This document shows positions 26,504 through 35,205 of a stretch of 64,000 nucleotides of DNA, piece after piece. Below the pieces are notes generated by a model. It was given only the letters and a program-made list of their open reading frames with translations. It was not told the origin of the DNA and ran no database searches. Numbering within the stretch: position 1 is the first letter of the stretch; each line of letters starts with the position of its first letter. The DNA is taken from the NCBI RefSeq assembly GCF_013415115.1, contig NZ_JACCDD010000002.1, positions 310,001 through 374,000 of the forward strand. The letters are read 5' to 3'. The DNA comes from Vreelandella zhaodongensis (GTDB taxonomy: Bacteria > Pseudomonadota > Gammaproteobacteria > Pseudomonadales > Halomonadaceae). A program made the translations under genes and the position numbers.

Positions 26504-27799
26504 TTAATACAGCAGTCGTGGTAGGAACAGCACGATGGCGGGGAAGATAAGCACTAGCAGTGCGCGTATGGTACCTGCGACCCAGAACGGGGTGACGCCG
26601 CGGAAGATAGTGCCCGTTGATACATCCGGCAATACGGCTCGCAATACGAACACGTTCATACCAACAGGGGGCGTTATCAAACTGATTTCGATAACGATAA
26701 CCACAAGAATACCGAACCATACCAAGTCGTAGCCTAACCCCGCGACGACTGGGAAAAACACCGGCACGGTTAGCAGCATCATCGACATGCTTTCAAACAC
26801 ACAGCCCAGTATCACGTAGATAGCGATAATCACCAGAATGACCACAAAGGGTGCCACATTCAGGTTGTTAACCAGCGCCAGCAGGTCGCCAGGTAGCCCC
26901 GCACGGTTGATAAAGTTAGCGAAGATCAGCGCCGTTAACACCACTGCAAATAGCATCGCCGTGGTACGCACGGTATCCATCAACACATTCATCAACACTT
27001 GTGGTGTCAGCGCCCGACGCGTCAATGCAATCAGAAACGCACCCATCGCGCCGATTCCGGCTGCTTCTGTGGGCGTAAACACGCCCAGGTAAATACCGCC
27101 AATCACCAGTACAAACAGCGCTAGCGTACTGCCTACACTTTTTAGTGCTTGAATCCGCTCAGCCCACGGCACTTTTTCTGCGGCAGGGCCGGCGCTAGGG
27201 TCGCGCCAGAGGACCCACTTGATGGCACCAATATAAAGAAAGATGCCAAGAATGCCGGGGATAAAGCCAGCCGCGAACAGCTCGCGGATACTGGTTTCGG
27301 TCAGAATTCCATAAATCACCAGCATGACGCTGGGTGGTATCAAGATGCCCAAGGTGCCACCCGCAGCGATGGAGGCAGCGGCAAGCGAATCCTTATAGCC
27401 ATACTTGCGCATTTGCGGCATGGCGACTCGACCCATGGTCGCACACGTCGCTAAGCTCGATCCGCAAATCGCGCTAAAACCGCCGCAGGCAACAATCGTC
27501 GCCATCGCCTGGCCACCCTTGCGGTGACCTAAAAAGCCATTCGATGCTCGAAATAAGGCATCGGACAATCCTGCATGGGAAACAAAGTTGCCCATTAGAA
27601 TGAACAGTGGAATAACGGACAGGCCATAATCCATGGCGGTATCTACCACTCGGCGCGCCGCCATGGCTTCAGCAGCATTCCAGTTACCGGTGAGCAAATA
27701 GAACCCAGCAAAACCGACGATACCCATCGCAAACGCCAGAGGCACGCGCAGGAACACTAAAAACAGCAACACTGCGAAACCGTACAACGCTTCAGTCAT
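26504..27799 (-). CDS. dctM: TRAP transporter large permease subunit (DctM)
   Basis: This 431-residue integral membrane protein is the substrate-translocating subunit of a DctPQM TRAP transporter. Family stretches are MGNFVSHAGLSDALF, GGFSAICGSSLATCATMGRVA, AAGGTLGILIPPSVMLVIYG, ITPPVGMNVFVLRAV and TPFWVAGTIRALLVLIFP. It overlaps dctQ by 8 nt, and AAGGAG precedes its ATG. The operon order is dctP, dctQ, dctM on the minus strand. Position between paa genes and the hydroxyphenylacetate operon suggests an aromatic acid as substrate (inference). Confidence 0.94.
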   Translation of the reverse strand: MTEALYGFAVLLFLVFLRVPLAFAMGIVGFAGFYLLTGNWNAAEAMAARRVVDTAMDYGLSVIPLFILMGNFVSHAGLSDALFRASNGFLGHRKGGQAMATIVACGGFSAICGSSLATCATMGRVAMPQMRKYGYKDSLAAASIAAGGTLGILIPPSVMLVIYGILTETSIRELFAAGFIPGILGIFLYIGAIKWVLWRDPSAGPAAEKVPWAERIQALKSVGSTLALFVLVIGGIYLGVFTPTEAAGIGAMGAFLIALTRRALTPQVLMNVLMDTVRTTAMLFAVVLTALIFANFINRAGLPGDLLALVNNLNVAPFVVILVIIAIYVILGCVFESMSMMLLTVPVFFPVVAGLGYDLVWFGILVVIVIEISLITPPVGMNVFVLRAVLPDVSTGTIFRGVTPFWVAGTIRALLVLIFPAIVLFLPRLLY

Positions 27800-28334
27800 G
27801 GGGCTCTCCTTTACTCAATGGGCCACCTTTTTCGATTACCTTGAGCCCTTCGAGCAAATAGAAAACGGCTCGCACGAGAGTCAACAGTGCTGAAAGCGCC
27901 AGCATGATAGCGATCAACCCGATCAAATAACCGCGTGGAATACGCAGAAACTCGGTCACGTCTCCCCATGAGAAGGCGCGCTCCGCCAGTGCCCACACGC
28001 GCTGAGCCATCACCCAAAGGGCGGCCGTCACGATCAGGTTGACGATCACTTCACGTATCCAGACAAGCTTTGCTGGGAAAACCGCATCAAGCAGATCAAC
28101 AGCGACATGCTCTTGACGCCAACAAACGACCGGCAGCGACAGAAATACCAGCGCTGCCAGCATCAGCTGGGTTAATTCAACGGTGCCAAGGATGGGGGAG
28201 TTAAAAAAGTAGCGGCCGCCTACGTCAGCAGTGGTCAACAGCATCATGCCAAAGAGGGTAGCGCCTGCCACCCCCTCTAGCATCATCTGCAGAACCCGAC
28301 TAACGCGCGTAGCACGTGCCATTTGGGTTTGCAT
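27792..28334 (-). CDS. dctQ: TRAP transporter small permease subunit (DctQ)
   Basis: This 180-residue protein has about four hydrophobic segments and the DctQ pattern (LLTTADVGGRYFFNSPILGT, LPVVCWRQEHVAVDLLD). It partners DctM in the membrane. The ATG at 28334 has GGAG 7 nt before it. It is separated from dctP by 87 nt holding a 15-bp tandem repeat and a palindrome, a longer gap than elsewhere in this operon. Confidence 0.92.
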   Translation of the reverse strand: MQTQMARATRVSRVLQMMLEGVAGATLFGMMLLTTADVGGRYFFNSPILGTVELTQLMLAALVFLSLPVVCWRQEHVAVDLLDAVFPAKLVWIREVIVNLIVTAALWVMAQRVWALAERAFSWGDVTEFLRIPRGYLIGLIAIMLALSALLTLVRAVFYLLEGLKVIEKGGPLSKGEPHD

Positions 28335-28355
28335 GGTCGCTCTCCGTCTAGCGCC

Positions 28356-28369
28356 AGTAAGTACTTACT
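28356..28369. repeat. AGTAAGTACTTACT palindrome between dctP and dctQ
   Basis: This is a perfect 14-bp palindrome. A near copy, AGTAAGTGCTTACT, lies at 31775-31788 at the end of the metallo-beta-lactamase-fold gene. The bases after both (TAGAG or AGAG) are also alike. Its function is unknown. Confidence 0.6.
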
Positions 28370-28380
28370 TAGAGTTATCA

Positions 28381-28425
28381 GGTGCTAAGTCTTAAGGTGC
28401 TAAGTCTTAAGGTGCTAAGTCTTAA
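28381..28425. repeat. 15-bp tandem repeat at the dctP stop codon
   Basis: GGTGCTAAGTCTTAA is repeated three times without gaps, with a diverged fourth copy running into the dctP coding end (from 28426). The dctP stop codon (28422-28424) lies inside the array. Copy-number change by slippage would alter dctP-dctQ spacing. Confidence 0.9.
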
Positions 28426-29468
28426 GGTACTAGGCTACTTACGCTCTCTTCTTCGGCTGCAGCAATCAGCTGCTCGCGATAGAATTCGATAGCGGCCATC
28501 GCATCAACGTTGCGGTTCTCTGAGACAGACTCAGCCCACTCAGTAATCATGCTGTCACTCATACTTTGTAGCGTGCCGAGGTCATCACTACCGAGTTCGG
28601 TAAAGGTATGACCAAGCTCTTCTGCAAAGTCGACGCCACGCACATCCGATACATCCATCATGTAGCCGAACAAGCGAGACAAGCGCTCACCAGAGACTGA
28701 TTCAACGGCCTCACGATCCTCAGGAGACATTTCATCCCAGATCATGGGGTTGACGACGATGGTGAAACTGCCGCGATAGAAACCGCCATCTACTTTGAGG
28801 GTGTAAGGGAAAATCTCCGCAACACGGAAGCTGCGAAGCCCTTCAGGAACAAGCATGGCTCCATCAATGACGCCCTGAGAACCCGCTTCATAAACCCCGG
28901 TAGGCGGTAAGGCAACACCGGTCAGTTCCAGAGCATTGGAGAGATCGCCCATCACGCCACCACCGACGCGAATGCGCTTGCCTTTAAGGTCTTCTAACGT
29001 TTCGTACTGCTCGCTACTAAAGATCCAGCCGGGTCCATGGACACCCGCGGCAACAACATCAACGCCACGGTGTTCGCCAGCGGCGGCCAGGTACTCTTGG
29101 TGCGTGCGCCAATACGCACTAGACGCATTTTCTGATGAAAAGTCTTGAAAGGTGGGGAATTCCGGAAGCTTGGTTAGCTGAAAGCGGCCAGTGTTATAGC
29201 CGTGGAAAACCCAGGTCGCATCGGCGATACCATCGGCCACCATTTCCATCTGGGAAGCTGGAGGCCCCATATCATGTATCACGTCTACGGTTACGCGACC
29301 TTCCGTTGCTTCTTCAATCCACGCTTTCCACGTTGGCCATACCATGGTGTTGATGCCGTGATTAGGGCCAGCCCAGGTGCTCACGGTGATAGTCGTTTGT
29401 GCAAAGGCGGAGGTGCTCAGCGTTGCGGCGGCAATAGCGCCGATCATCAGGTTTGTTGTTTTATTCAC
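28422..29468 (-). CDS. dctP: TRAP transporter solute-binding protein (DctP family)
   Basis: This is the periplasmic receptor of the DctPQM transporter. A Sec signal peptide of about 26 residues (NKTTNLMIGAIAAATLSTSA, cut near AFA) precedes a DctP fold with TITVSTWAGPNHGINTMVWP, DLKGKRIRVGGGVMGDLSNA and GVIDGAMLVPEGLRSFRVAE. The start is taken as GTG at 29468 because AGAGGAAAG lies just before it; a longer frame upstream would put charged residues before the signal peptide. The resulting length is 348 residues. It is closely similar along its length to the orphan binding protein encoded at 42713. Its stop lies in a 15-bp tandem repeat. Confidence 0.92.
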   Translation of the reverse strand: MNKTTNLMIGAIAAATLSTSAFAQTTITVSTWAGPNHGINTMVWPTWKAWIEEATEGRVTVDVIHDMGPPASQMEMVADGIADATWVFHGYNTGRFQLTKLPEFPTFQDFSSENASSAYWRTHQEYLAAAGEHRGVDVVAAGVHGPGWIFSSEQYETLEDLKGKRIRVGGGVMGDLSNALELTGVALPPTGVYEAGSQGVIDGAMLVPEGLRSFRVAEIFPYTLKVDGGFYRGSFTIVVNPMIWDEMSPEDREAVESVSGERLSRLFGYMMDVSDVRGVDFAEELGHTFTELGSDDLGTLQSMSDSMITEWAESVSENRNVDAMAAIEFYREQLIAAAEEESVSSLVP

Positions 29469-29828
29469 TTTTTCTTTCCTCTGGTCATCACGAAGTGGAA
29501 GCGCAGAACGTGATACTTTATTTTTTTTATATACCAATTATGTGAATCACGTTATTGCTCACAATGCCTGCAGATACGTGGATCGTGCAACGCCCCATCG
29601 ACTAATAGATGTTAATACTTAAGTAGCAATATATATGATTTAATTTAATTACAGCCACTTACAATCATAAGCATTGATTTCATGGGTCACTATCAATGAC
29701 GACAAGCGGTAATTTTTCGCCCAGCATTTCGTTACATAAATATTGTCTATCGAGCCACTAACGACACACCACTGAAAAAATACGGCTTCCCATCTGTCAT
29801 CTGGCCCCGCCTTTTCTGTGTCTAGTCT
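29469..29828. promoter_or_regulatory. Spacer upstream of dctP
   Basis: This AT-rich spacer of about 360 bp holds no credible gene. The palindrome TACTTAAGTA (29616-29625), continuing as GCAATAT, resembles sequences before the metallo-beta-lactamase-fold operon (30634) and before the NSS gene (46347). It is a candidate regulator site for dctPQM. No promoter could be fixed. Confidence 0.35.
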
Positions 29829-30317
29829 TTAGCCAATCCTCTCCAGCTGCCGTTCAAGCTTGCGCATGGTATTAAGCAAATCACGATACTCACCAACGCT
29901 CAGAGTCGACACCAGATCGGCTTCCCACGCCTGAGCTTCTGGCACCAACTTATTGAGTAGCGCTTGCCCAGTATCTGTCAGCTGTAAGTCATGTTGGCGC
30001 TGGTCCTGCTGTGCTGGTGTGCGGCTTATCAGTCCACGCTCTTCCAGCGACTGAATAGCGCGCGACACACGCGCCTTATCCATATTGGTGTAGGCACAGA
30101 CCTTCTTAGCGGTTAAATCATCACAGTGGCTAAGCCATGCAAGCACACGCCACTGGGCGATGTTGAGCTCATAGGACTCGGCATAAAGCTTCTCTAACGC
30201 CTGGCTGATGCGGTCAGCTAAACGGTTAAGCTGATAGGGTAAAAATTGGTTGAGATCCAGCTCTGCCCTGGCTAAAGATTCCAGAGATGCCTCGCCGTCT
30301 GCTTTATCCATCGTCAT
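29829..30317 (-). CDS. MarR-family transcriptional regulator
   Basis: This 162-residue winged-helix protein has the MarR pattern: LAQWRVLAWLSH-like helix (NIAQWRVLAWLSHCDDLTAK), recognition region YTNMDKARVSRAIQSLEERG, and wing LISRTPAQQDQRQHDLQLTD. MarR proteins usually repress nearby catabolic or efflux genes and respond to aromatic ligands (family knowledge). The ATG at 30317 follows AGGAGAAATACA; in-frame codons upstream lack such a site. It lies between dctPQM (same strand) and the divergent hydroxyphenylacetate/homogentisate operon, and is the best candidate regulator of one or both. Confidence 0.92.
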   Translation of the reverse strand: MTMDKADGEASLESLARAELDLNQFLPYQLNRLADRISQALEKLYAESYELNIAQWRVLAWLSHCDDLTAKKVCAYTNMDKARVSRAIQSLEERGLISRTPAQQDQRQHDLQLTDTGQALLNKLVPEAQAWEADLVSTLSVGEYRDLLNTMRKLERQLERIG

Positions 30318-30327
30318 TGTATTTCTC

Positions 30328-30420
30328 CTAGAGCCACCGTTCGTCAGGGGTGGTGATGACAAAAATCAGCACGATAGCTGGGAATGTAGGCACCAGCAAC
30401 GTGCCTATCATACTGACCAC
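30328..30420 (-). pseudogene. Possible remnant of a TRAP large-permease C-terminus
   Basis: Just before the MarR start, the minus strand reads GTLLVPTFPAIVLIF and then stops. This resembles LLVLIFPAIVLFLP at the very end of the DctM encoded at 26504. Only the last ~30 residues resemble a permease; nothing upstream in the frame does. A decayed second TRAP gene is possible, but a chance hydrophobic match cannot be excluded. Confidence 0.25.
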
Positions 30421-30731
30421 CTCGAGGAAGAGAGTCCTCTTAGCTCCGCCCAATAACTCTGTTTGCAATAACCCAGTTCGCAACAACACGGATCGCCGCT
30501 TAACAGCCTTCACTACACAAGGACGTGATCAGCAGTAGATTGCCCCTATTAGGAAAAGCCCCTAGCAGAATAAGGTAGAACACTGCCGCCAGATACTCTC
30601 TCTTGCAACTAATTTGCCGATTTTCATTATTATACTTAGGTAGCATATTACAACAATCATCTGATTTATTAAGAGTTATTGTTAATTTCATGCAAAAGCT
30701 AGGCTGACTCATCGATGGAATACTGGACATT

Positions 30732-30749
30732 TAGTTTCATTAGAAACTA
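30732..30749. promoter_or_regulatory. Inverted repeat operator candidate upstream of the hydroxyphenylacetate operon
   Basis: TAGTTTC and GAAACTA are perfect inverted copies around ATTA. The same arms with one change lie before the orphan binding protein (42543-42560), and a shorter version before the DUF6455 gene (43877-43890). Size and symmetry fit a MarR-type dimer site, but the binding protein is unproven. Confidence 0.5.
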
Positions 30750-30810
30750 TCCTCCTGACATACAACATTCCAATGAATACCTGAATCATCCTGATAGCAC
30801 CGGAGATACC

Positions 30811-31779
30811 ATGAGCAAGAAATTCGCATCCCATGCCGATACCGAAGAGAAACAGATCAGTTTCATCAAGCTGGCAGAAGGGCTTTACGCCTACACGGCC
30901 GAAGGTGATCCCAATACCGGTATTGTGATTGGCGATGACAGCGTAATGGTCATCGACACCCAGGCTACGCCCATCATGGCCCAGGATGTTATCCGCCGTA
31001 TTCGTGAGGTCACTGACCTGCCGATTAAGCATGTGGTCATGAGCCACTACCATGCGGTGCGTGTACTTGGGGCTTCTGCATATAACGCTGAGAATATCTA
31101 CGCGAGCCAGAACACTTATGACCTAATTGTCGAGCGTGGCCAGCAAGACTATGAATCAGAAGTCGGCCGCTTCCCCCGCCTGTTCAAAGGGGTCGATTCT
31201 GTCCCTGGTTTAACCTGGCCAACTACTGTCTTCCAGGAAAAACTGACGGTGTTTATGGGTGAGCGCGAGGTACAGATCATCCACTTGGGCCGCGGACACA
31301 CCAAGGGCGACACCATCGTCTGGTTACCGAAAGAAAAAGTGATGTTTGCCGGTGACCTGGTTGAGTATGGCGCCACCCCATACACCGGCGATGCTTACCA
31401 CGAAGACTGGCCAGCCACGCTTGACCGCCTGCAGGCCATGCAGCCCCAAAAGCTGGTACCCGGCCGTGGCGATGCCCTGCAAACTGCCGAGCAGTGCCAG
31501 GAAGCCATTCAAGGCACCCGCGACTTCTTGAATGACATGTATGGAAGTGTCAAAGCGGGCAAGGCGGCGGGCAAATCGCTCTCTGAGTGCTACGCCGAAA
31601 CTTACGCGTTACTGAAGCCGAAGTATGGCCACTGGGTCATCTTCGATCACTGCGTCCCCTTCGATATCACTCGTTGCTACGACGAGGCAGGCGGCGAATA
31701 CCCGGATCCCCGCATCTGGACGGCAGAGCGCGATACCGCTATGTGGCACTCGCTGCAGGACGCCGTCGAAAATCAGTAA
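30811..31779 (+). CDS. Metallo-beta-lactamase-fold protein with altered metal motif
   Basis: This 322-residue protein has the metallo-beta-lactamase fold, but the usual HxHxDH metal motif reads H79-Y-H81-A-V83-R84. The Asp and third His that bind the second metal are replaced by Val and Arg. His163 (RGHTKGD) and Asp182 (FAGDLVE) of later motifs remain, as do extra histidines near residue 197 and close to the C-terminus. The ATG at 30811 has GGAG 6 nt before it. It is first in the operon, 74 nt before the FAD hydroxylase, so a role in the same aromatic pathway (hydrolase or lactonase-like) is likely. No specific reaction can be assigned. Confidence 0.85.
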   Translation: MSKKFASHADTEEKQISFIKLAEGLYAYTAEGDPNTGIVIGDDSVMVIDTQATPIMAQDVIRRIREVTDLPIKHVVMSHYHAVRVLGASAYNAENIYASQNTYDLIVERGQQDYESEVGRFPRLFKGVDSVPGLTWPTTVFQEKLTVFMGEREVQIIHLGRGHTKGDTIVWLPKEKVMFAGDLVEYGATPYTGDAYHEDWPATLDRLQAMQPQKLVPGRGDALQTAEQCQEAIQGTRDFLNDMYGSVKAGKAAGKSLSECYAETYALLKPKYGHWVIFDHCVPFDITRCYDEAGGEYPDPRIWTAERDTAMWHSLQDAVENQ

Positions 31780-31788
31780 GTGCTTACT
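31775..31788. repeat. AGTAAGTGCTTACT inverted repeat at a gene end
   Basis: This near-perfect palindrome overlaps the stop codon of the metallo-beta-lactamase-fold gene. It matches 13 of 14 bases of the palindrome at 28356-28369 between dctP and dctQ. Function is unknown. Confidence 0.55.
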
Positions 31789-31853
31789 AGAGACACCCTC
31801 TATCATGCCCAGCTGCCGGGTGTAACGCACCCGACGCTGTAGGGGAGCAATAG

Positions 31854-33584
31854 ATGCCAACAACCTATAAAAATCCTGTCTATCCTTACCGACGCCCGTC
31901 TGAACTCGATGTTCAAGACGTTCGCCATTACCCAGTGGTGATTGTCGGTGCCGGACCTAGCGGCCTCGCCGCCGCCATCGATTTGGCTCAGCAAGGCATT
32001 AATTCGATTGTCCTGGACGATAACAACACCGTTAGCGTGGGGTCGCGGGCGTTGTGCTTTGCCAAGCGTTCACTGGAAATTATCGACCGCTTAGGGTGCG
32101 TCGAGCCGATGCTTGAAAAAGGCGTCACTTGGCAGCACGGCCGCGTTTTCTTTCAGGATCGCGAGGTCTATGACTTCAACCTGCTGCCAGAAGATGGCCA
32201 CCGTATTCCCGCCTTTATTAACTTGCAGCAGTATTACTTTGAAGAGTTTCTGGTCAACCGCGCCCACGACTTTGCTGAGCAAATTGATCTTCGCTGGAAG
32301 CATAAGGTCATCGATGTCGATGCTCAGCCTGACAGCACCGCCATCAAGGTCTCAACTCAGGATGGTGATTACCAGCTGACCTGTGACTATCTCCTCGTTT
32401 CGGATGGCGCTAACAGCCGAATCCGCGACATGCTGGGCCTAGAGTGCAAAGGCCAGGTATTTCAGGACCGCTTCCTGATTGCTGATGTGGTGATGAAGGC
32501 TGACTTCCCAACAGAGCGCTGGTTTTGGTTTGATCCGCCCTTCCATCCCAATCAGTCGGTGCTGCTGCACAAAGAGCCGGACAACGTTTGGCGTATCGAC
32601 TTCCAGCTAGGCTGGGACGCTGACCCGGAAGAAGAAAAGAAAGAAGAGAACATTCGCCCACGCGTACAGGCAATGCTTGGCCAAGACGTGGAGTTTGAGC
32701 TTGCGTGGGCCAGTGTCTATACCTTCCGTTGCCGCAAGATGGATAACTTCATTCATCACAGCGTGATATTTATGGGCGATGCGGCTCATCAAGTATCCCC
32801 CTTTGGTGCCAGGGGAGCGAATGGAGCCCTACAGGGCGTGGAAAACTTAGCCTGGAAATTGGCCCGCGTTCTCAAACAGCAGGCGCCAACGACGCTTTTG
32901 TCCACGTACAACACCGAGCGCCAGCACGGCGCGGCAGAAAACATCCTTAACTCTACCCGCGCCACTGATTTTATTACCCCGAAGAGCCATATCAGCCAAG
33001 TGTTCCGCGATGTGACGCTGGAGCTGGCTGAGAAACATGCCTTCGCACGTAGTCTGGTCAACAGTGGCCGCCTTTCCATGCCGTGTCGCTATGACAACTC
33101 ACCGCTGAATACGCCCGATGTTGATGGTGGCCCAAGCGAGTTGCGCCCAGGTAGTCCAACCAAGGACGCGCCCATTCGATTGGGAGAACAGAACGCCTGG
33201 CTACTCAATCAATTTGGTAATGGTTTTGTGTTGTTACTCGACGGCCGTGTTGATGATAGGCACGCCGCCACACTTGCCGCACCGTTGAGAGAGCTGTTAG
33301 GCCGTCGCACTGATTTAAGCCTGGTGGTCGTTGGTCCAGCACCAGATGAGCTTAGCGCTTTACCGCGCACTACCGTCGTGGACGATCTTGAAGGATTAGT
33401 GACCCAACGATACGGCCTGAGAGCAGGTGCCGGTTACCTTATTCGTCCTGATCAGCACATTGCCGCTCGCTGGCACGCCATCACTGCCCGCAGGGTTGAC
33501 GACGCGTTAGACCGCGCGCTAGGCGTTCATCTTGCTGGTACCGCTGACACTACCTTCCAGGAAAGTTGCCATGCCAAAGCTTGA
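31854..33584 (+). CDS. FAD-dependent aromatic hydroxylase, MhaA-like
   Basis: This 576-residue flavoprotein monooxygenase has the PheA/MhpA pattern. GxGxxG is in VVIVGAGPSGLAAAIDLAQQ, then GSRALCFAKRSLEIIDRLG, the DG motif SDGANSRIRDMLGLECKG and the second FAD motif GDAAHQVSPFGARGANGALQ. The C-terminus has a thioredoxin-like region from about residue 440. Size (~64 kDa) and the following small gene match the two-part 3-hydroxyphenylacetate 6-hydroxylase MhaAB of Pseudomonas putida, which makes homogentisate. The gene for homogentisate dioxygenase follows, which supports this. A 3-hydroxyphenylpropionate-type or other phenol substrate is the alternative. Confidence 0.85.
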   Translation: MPTTYKNPVYPYRRPSELDVQDVRHYPVVIVGAGPSGLAAAIDLAQQGINSIVLDDNNTVSVGSRALCFAKRSLEIIDRLGCVEPMLEKGVTWQHGRVFFQDREVYDFNLLPEDGHRIPAFINLQQYYFEEFLVNRAHDFAEQIDLRWKHKVIDVDAQPDSTAIKVSTQDGDYQLTCDYLLVSDGANSRIRDMLGLECKGQVFQDRFLIADVVMKADFPTERWFWFDPPFHPNQSVLLHKEPDNVWRIDFQLGWDADPEEEKKEENIRPRVQAMLGQDVEFELAWASVYTFRCRKMDNFIHHSVIFMGDAAHQVSPFGARGANGALQGVENLAWKLARVLKQQAPTTLLSTYNTERQHGAAENILNSTRATDFITPKSHISQVFRDVTLELAEKHAFARSLVNSGRLSMPCRYDNSPLNTPDVDGGPSELRPGSPTKDAPIRLGEQNAWLLNQFGNGFVLLLDGRVDDRHAATLAAPLRELLGRRTDLSLVVVGPAPDELSALPRTTVVDDLEGLVTQRYGLRAGAGYLIRPDQHIAARWHAITARRVDDALDRALGVHLAGTADTTFQESCHAKA

Positions 33585-33771
33585 ACTGAATCCGAACTTC
33601 ACTGACCCGGACGCCTTTTACGCTGCGCTCACGGCGTTACATCGCGACCGCAGCGAGGCTGAGAGCGAGCGCATCAATGCTCGCCTGATCCTGTTACTGG
33701 CTAATCACATCGGCGAACAAGCCGTGCTTGAAGAAGCGATTTCCCATGCGGTTGGTAGCGGTGATCAATAG
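33571..33771 (+). CDS. DUF2783 small protein, probable hydroxylase coupling partner (MhaB-like)
   Basis: This is a 66-residue protein of the DUF2783 type: LELNPNFTDPDAFYAALTAL, then a charged helix, LLLANHIGEQAVLEEAI and a short tail. It overlaps the hydroxylase gene by 14 nt, so the two are translationally coupled. MhaB of P. putida is a small coupling protein of ~7.8 kDa needed for full activity of MhaA; this protein fits in size and position. The start at 33571 follows CAGGAAAG; an earlier in-frame start would lie inside the hydroxylase gene. Confidence 0.8.
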   Translation: MPKLELNPNFTDPDAFYAALTALHRDRSEAESERINARLILLLANHIGEQAVLEEAISHAVGSGDQ

Positions 33772-33837
33772 CCGCGCCATAGGTTTATGAAAATATAGAT
33801 TTAACAAAATAACGTTCAAATAAAGCAGGTCTTAACA

Positions 33838-35145
33838 ATGACGGAACAACTGAAATATCAAAACGGCTTTCATAACCACTTTTCAAGCGAAGCGCTGCCG
33901 GGAGCCCTGCCGATTGGGCAAAACTCCCCGCAAAAGTGTGCTTACGGCTTATACGCAGAACAACTCACTGGTTCCGCATTTACAGCACCGCGTCATCAAA
34001 ACTTTCGCAGCTGGCTTTACCGCATTCGCCCTTCGGTTGTTCAGAGCGCATATCAGCCACTGGAAAATAACAACGTACACACAGCCCCGCTAGACAAGCC
34101 CGCGGCGGACCCTAACCAAATGCGCTGGGACCCCGTTTCGATACCGGATGCGCCGACTGATTTTATCGATGGCTTGTTTACCATTGCGGTCAACGGAGAT
34201 GCCGGAACCCAAGCTGGCGTGGGCGTGCATGTCTATACGTTCAATGAAGACATGACCGAGCGGTTTTTCTACAACGCGGATGGCGAACTGCTCTTCGTTC
34301 CGCAACTGGGCGCTATTCGTCTGCGTACCGAGTTTGGTGAACTCGAGGTCGATAACGGTGAAATTGCCGTTATTCCACGTGGCGTGAAATTCCAAGTGCG
34401 TAAAGCGCAGGGTGTTGACGCTGCACGGGGGTATATTTGCGAGAACTACGGGAGTCCTTTAGAGCTACCCGGCCTCGGCCCCATTGGGGCTAACGGTTTA
34501 GCCAACCCGCGTGACTTCCAAAGCCCCGTGGCAGCCTATGAAGACCTGGAAGGCGACTACCGCTTAGTGGCTAAGTTCTCTGGTCGTTTCTGGGAGACAA
34601 AGCTCAACCATTCGCCGCTAGATGTGGTGGCGTGGCACGGCAACTGCGCGCCGTATAAATATAATCTCGCTAACTTTAACACCATCAATACGGTGAGCTT
34701 CGATCATCCGGATCCGTCAATCTTCACTGTATTAACGTCCCCCTCCGATACCCCAGGAATGGCTAATCTTGATTTTGTGATCTTCCCGCCGCGCTGGATG
34801 GTTGCTGAGAACACTTTCAGGCCGCCCTGGTTCCATCGCAACCTGATGAGCGAGTTTATGGGGCTTATTCATGGCGAGTACGATGCCAAGGCGGAAGGCT
34901 TCACCCCTGGCGGCGCCAGCTTACATAACTCCATGTCGCCACACGGCCCAGATGCTGAGACATTTGAGAAAGCCTCCAACGCTGAGCTGAAGCCACAGTT
35001 CCTAGGGGATACACTGGCCTTCATGTTTGAAAGCCGCTACTTCTTCCATCCGACCCCTGCGGCTCTGAATGCTGACTTCCGCCAACGTGACTATGTGGAT
35101 GTTTGGTCGACACTGCGTTCGCACTTCGACCCAAGCCAGCCCTAA
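33838..35145 (+). CDS. hmgA: Homogentisate 1,2-dioxygenase
   Basis: HmgA opens the homogentisate ring with O2 to maleylacetoacetate, using Fe(II). The 435 residues match the family throughout: [20 protein letters not shown] at the start, [20 protein letters not shown], and the cupin region [20 protein letters not shown], whose His and Glu residues form the iron site. [20 protein letters not shown] carries further active-site His. It is 66 nt after the DUF2783 gene and heads the lower pathway genes. It serves both tyrosine (through 4-hydroxyphenylpyruvate dioxygenase) and 3-hydroxyphenylacetate catabolism. Confidence 0.97.
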   Translation: MTEQLKYQNGFHNHFSSEALPGALPIGQNSPQKCAYGLYAEQLTGSAFTAPRHQNFRSWLYRIRPSVVQSAYQPLENNNVHTAPLDKPAADPNQMRWDPVSIPDAPTDFIDGLFTIAVNGDAGTQAGVGVHVYTFNEDMTERFFYNADGELLFVPQLGAIRLRTEFGELEVDNGEIAVIPRGVKFQVRKAQGVDAARGYICENYGSPLELPGLGPIGANGLANPRDFQSPVAAYEDLEGDYRLVAKFSGRFWETKLNHSPLDVVAWHGNCAPYKYNLANFNTINTVSFDHPDPSIFTVLTSPSDTPGMANLDFVIFPPRWMVAENTFRPPWFHRNLMSEFMGLIHGEYDAKAEGFTPGGASLHNSMSPHGPDAETFEKASNAELKPQFLGDTLAFMFESRYFFHPTPAALNADFRQRDYVDVWSTLRSHFDPSQP

Positions 35146-35205
35146 CACCATTTCTTCATGTGGGGCTGTTTCGAGCCCCACGTTGACAACAAGGATTGAA
35201 TAACC

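Larger units (their letters stand above)
30318..30810. promoter_or_regulatory. Spacer between MarR and the hydroxyphenylacetate operon
   Basis: These ~490 bp hold the possible permease remnant, an ACTTAGGTAGCATATT element (30634-30649) and the perfect inverted repeat TAGTTTC-ATTA-GAAACTA (30732-30749), 61 bp before the operon start. No intact gene was recognised. Apart from these elements the DNA is AT-rich and unremarkable. Confidence 0.5.

Noticed and set aside
30500..30730. Short frames in the spacer before the metallo-beta-lactamase-fold gene
   Set aside because: They show no homology, no ribosome site and AT-driven composition; only the short permease-like end at 30328-30420 was kept, with low confidence.
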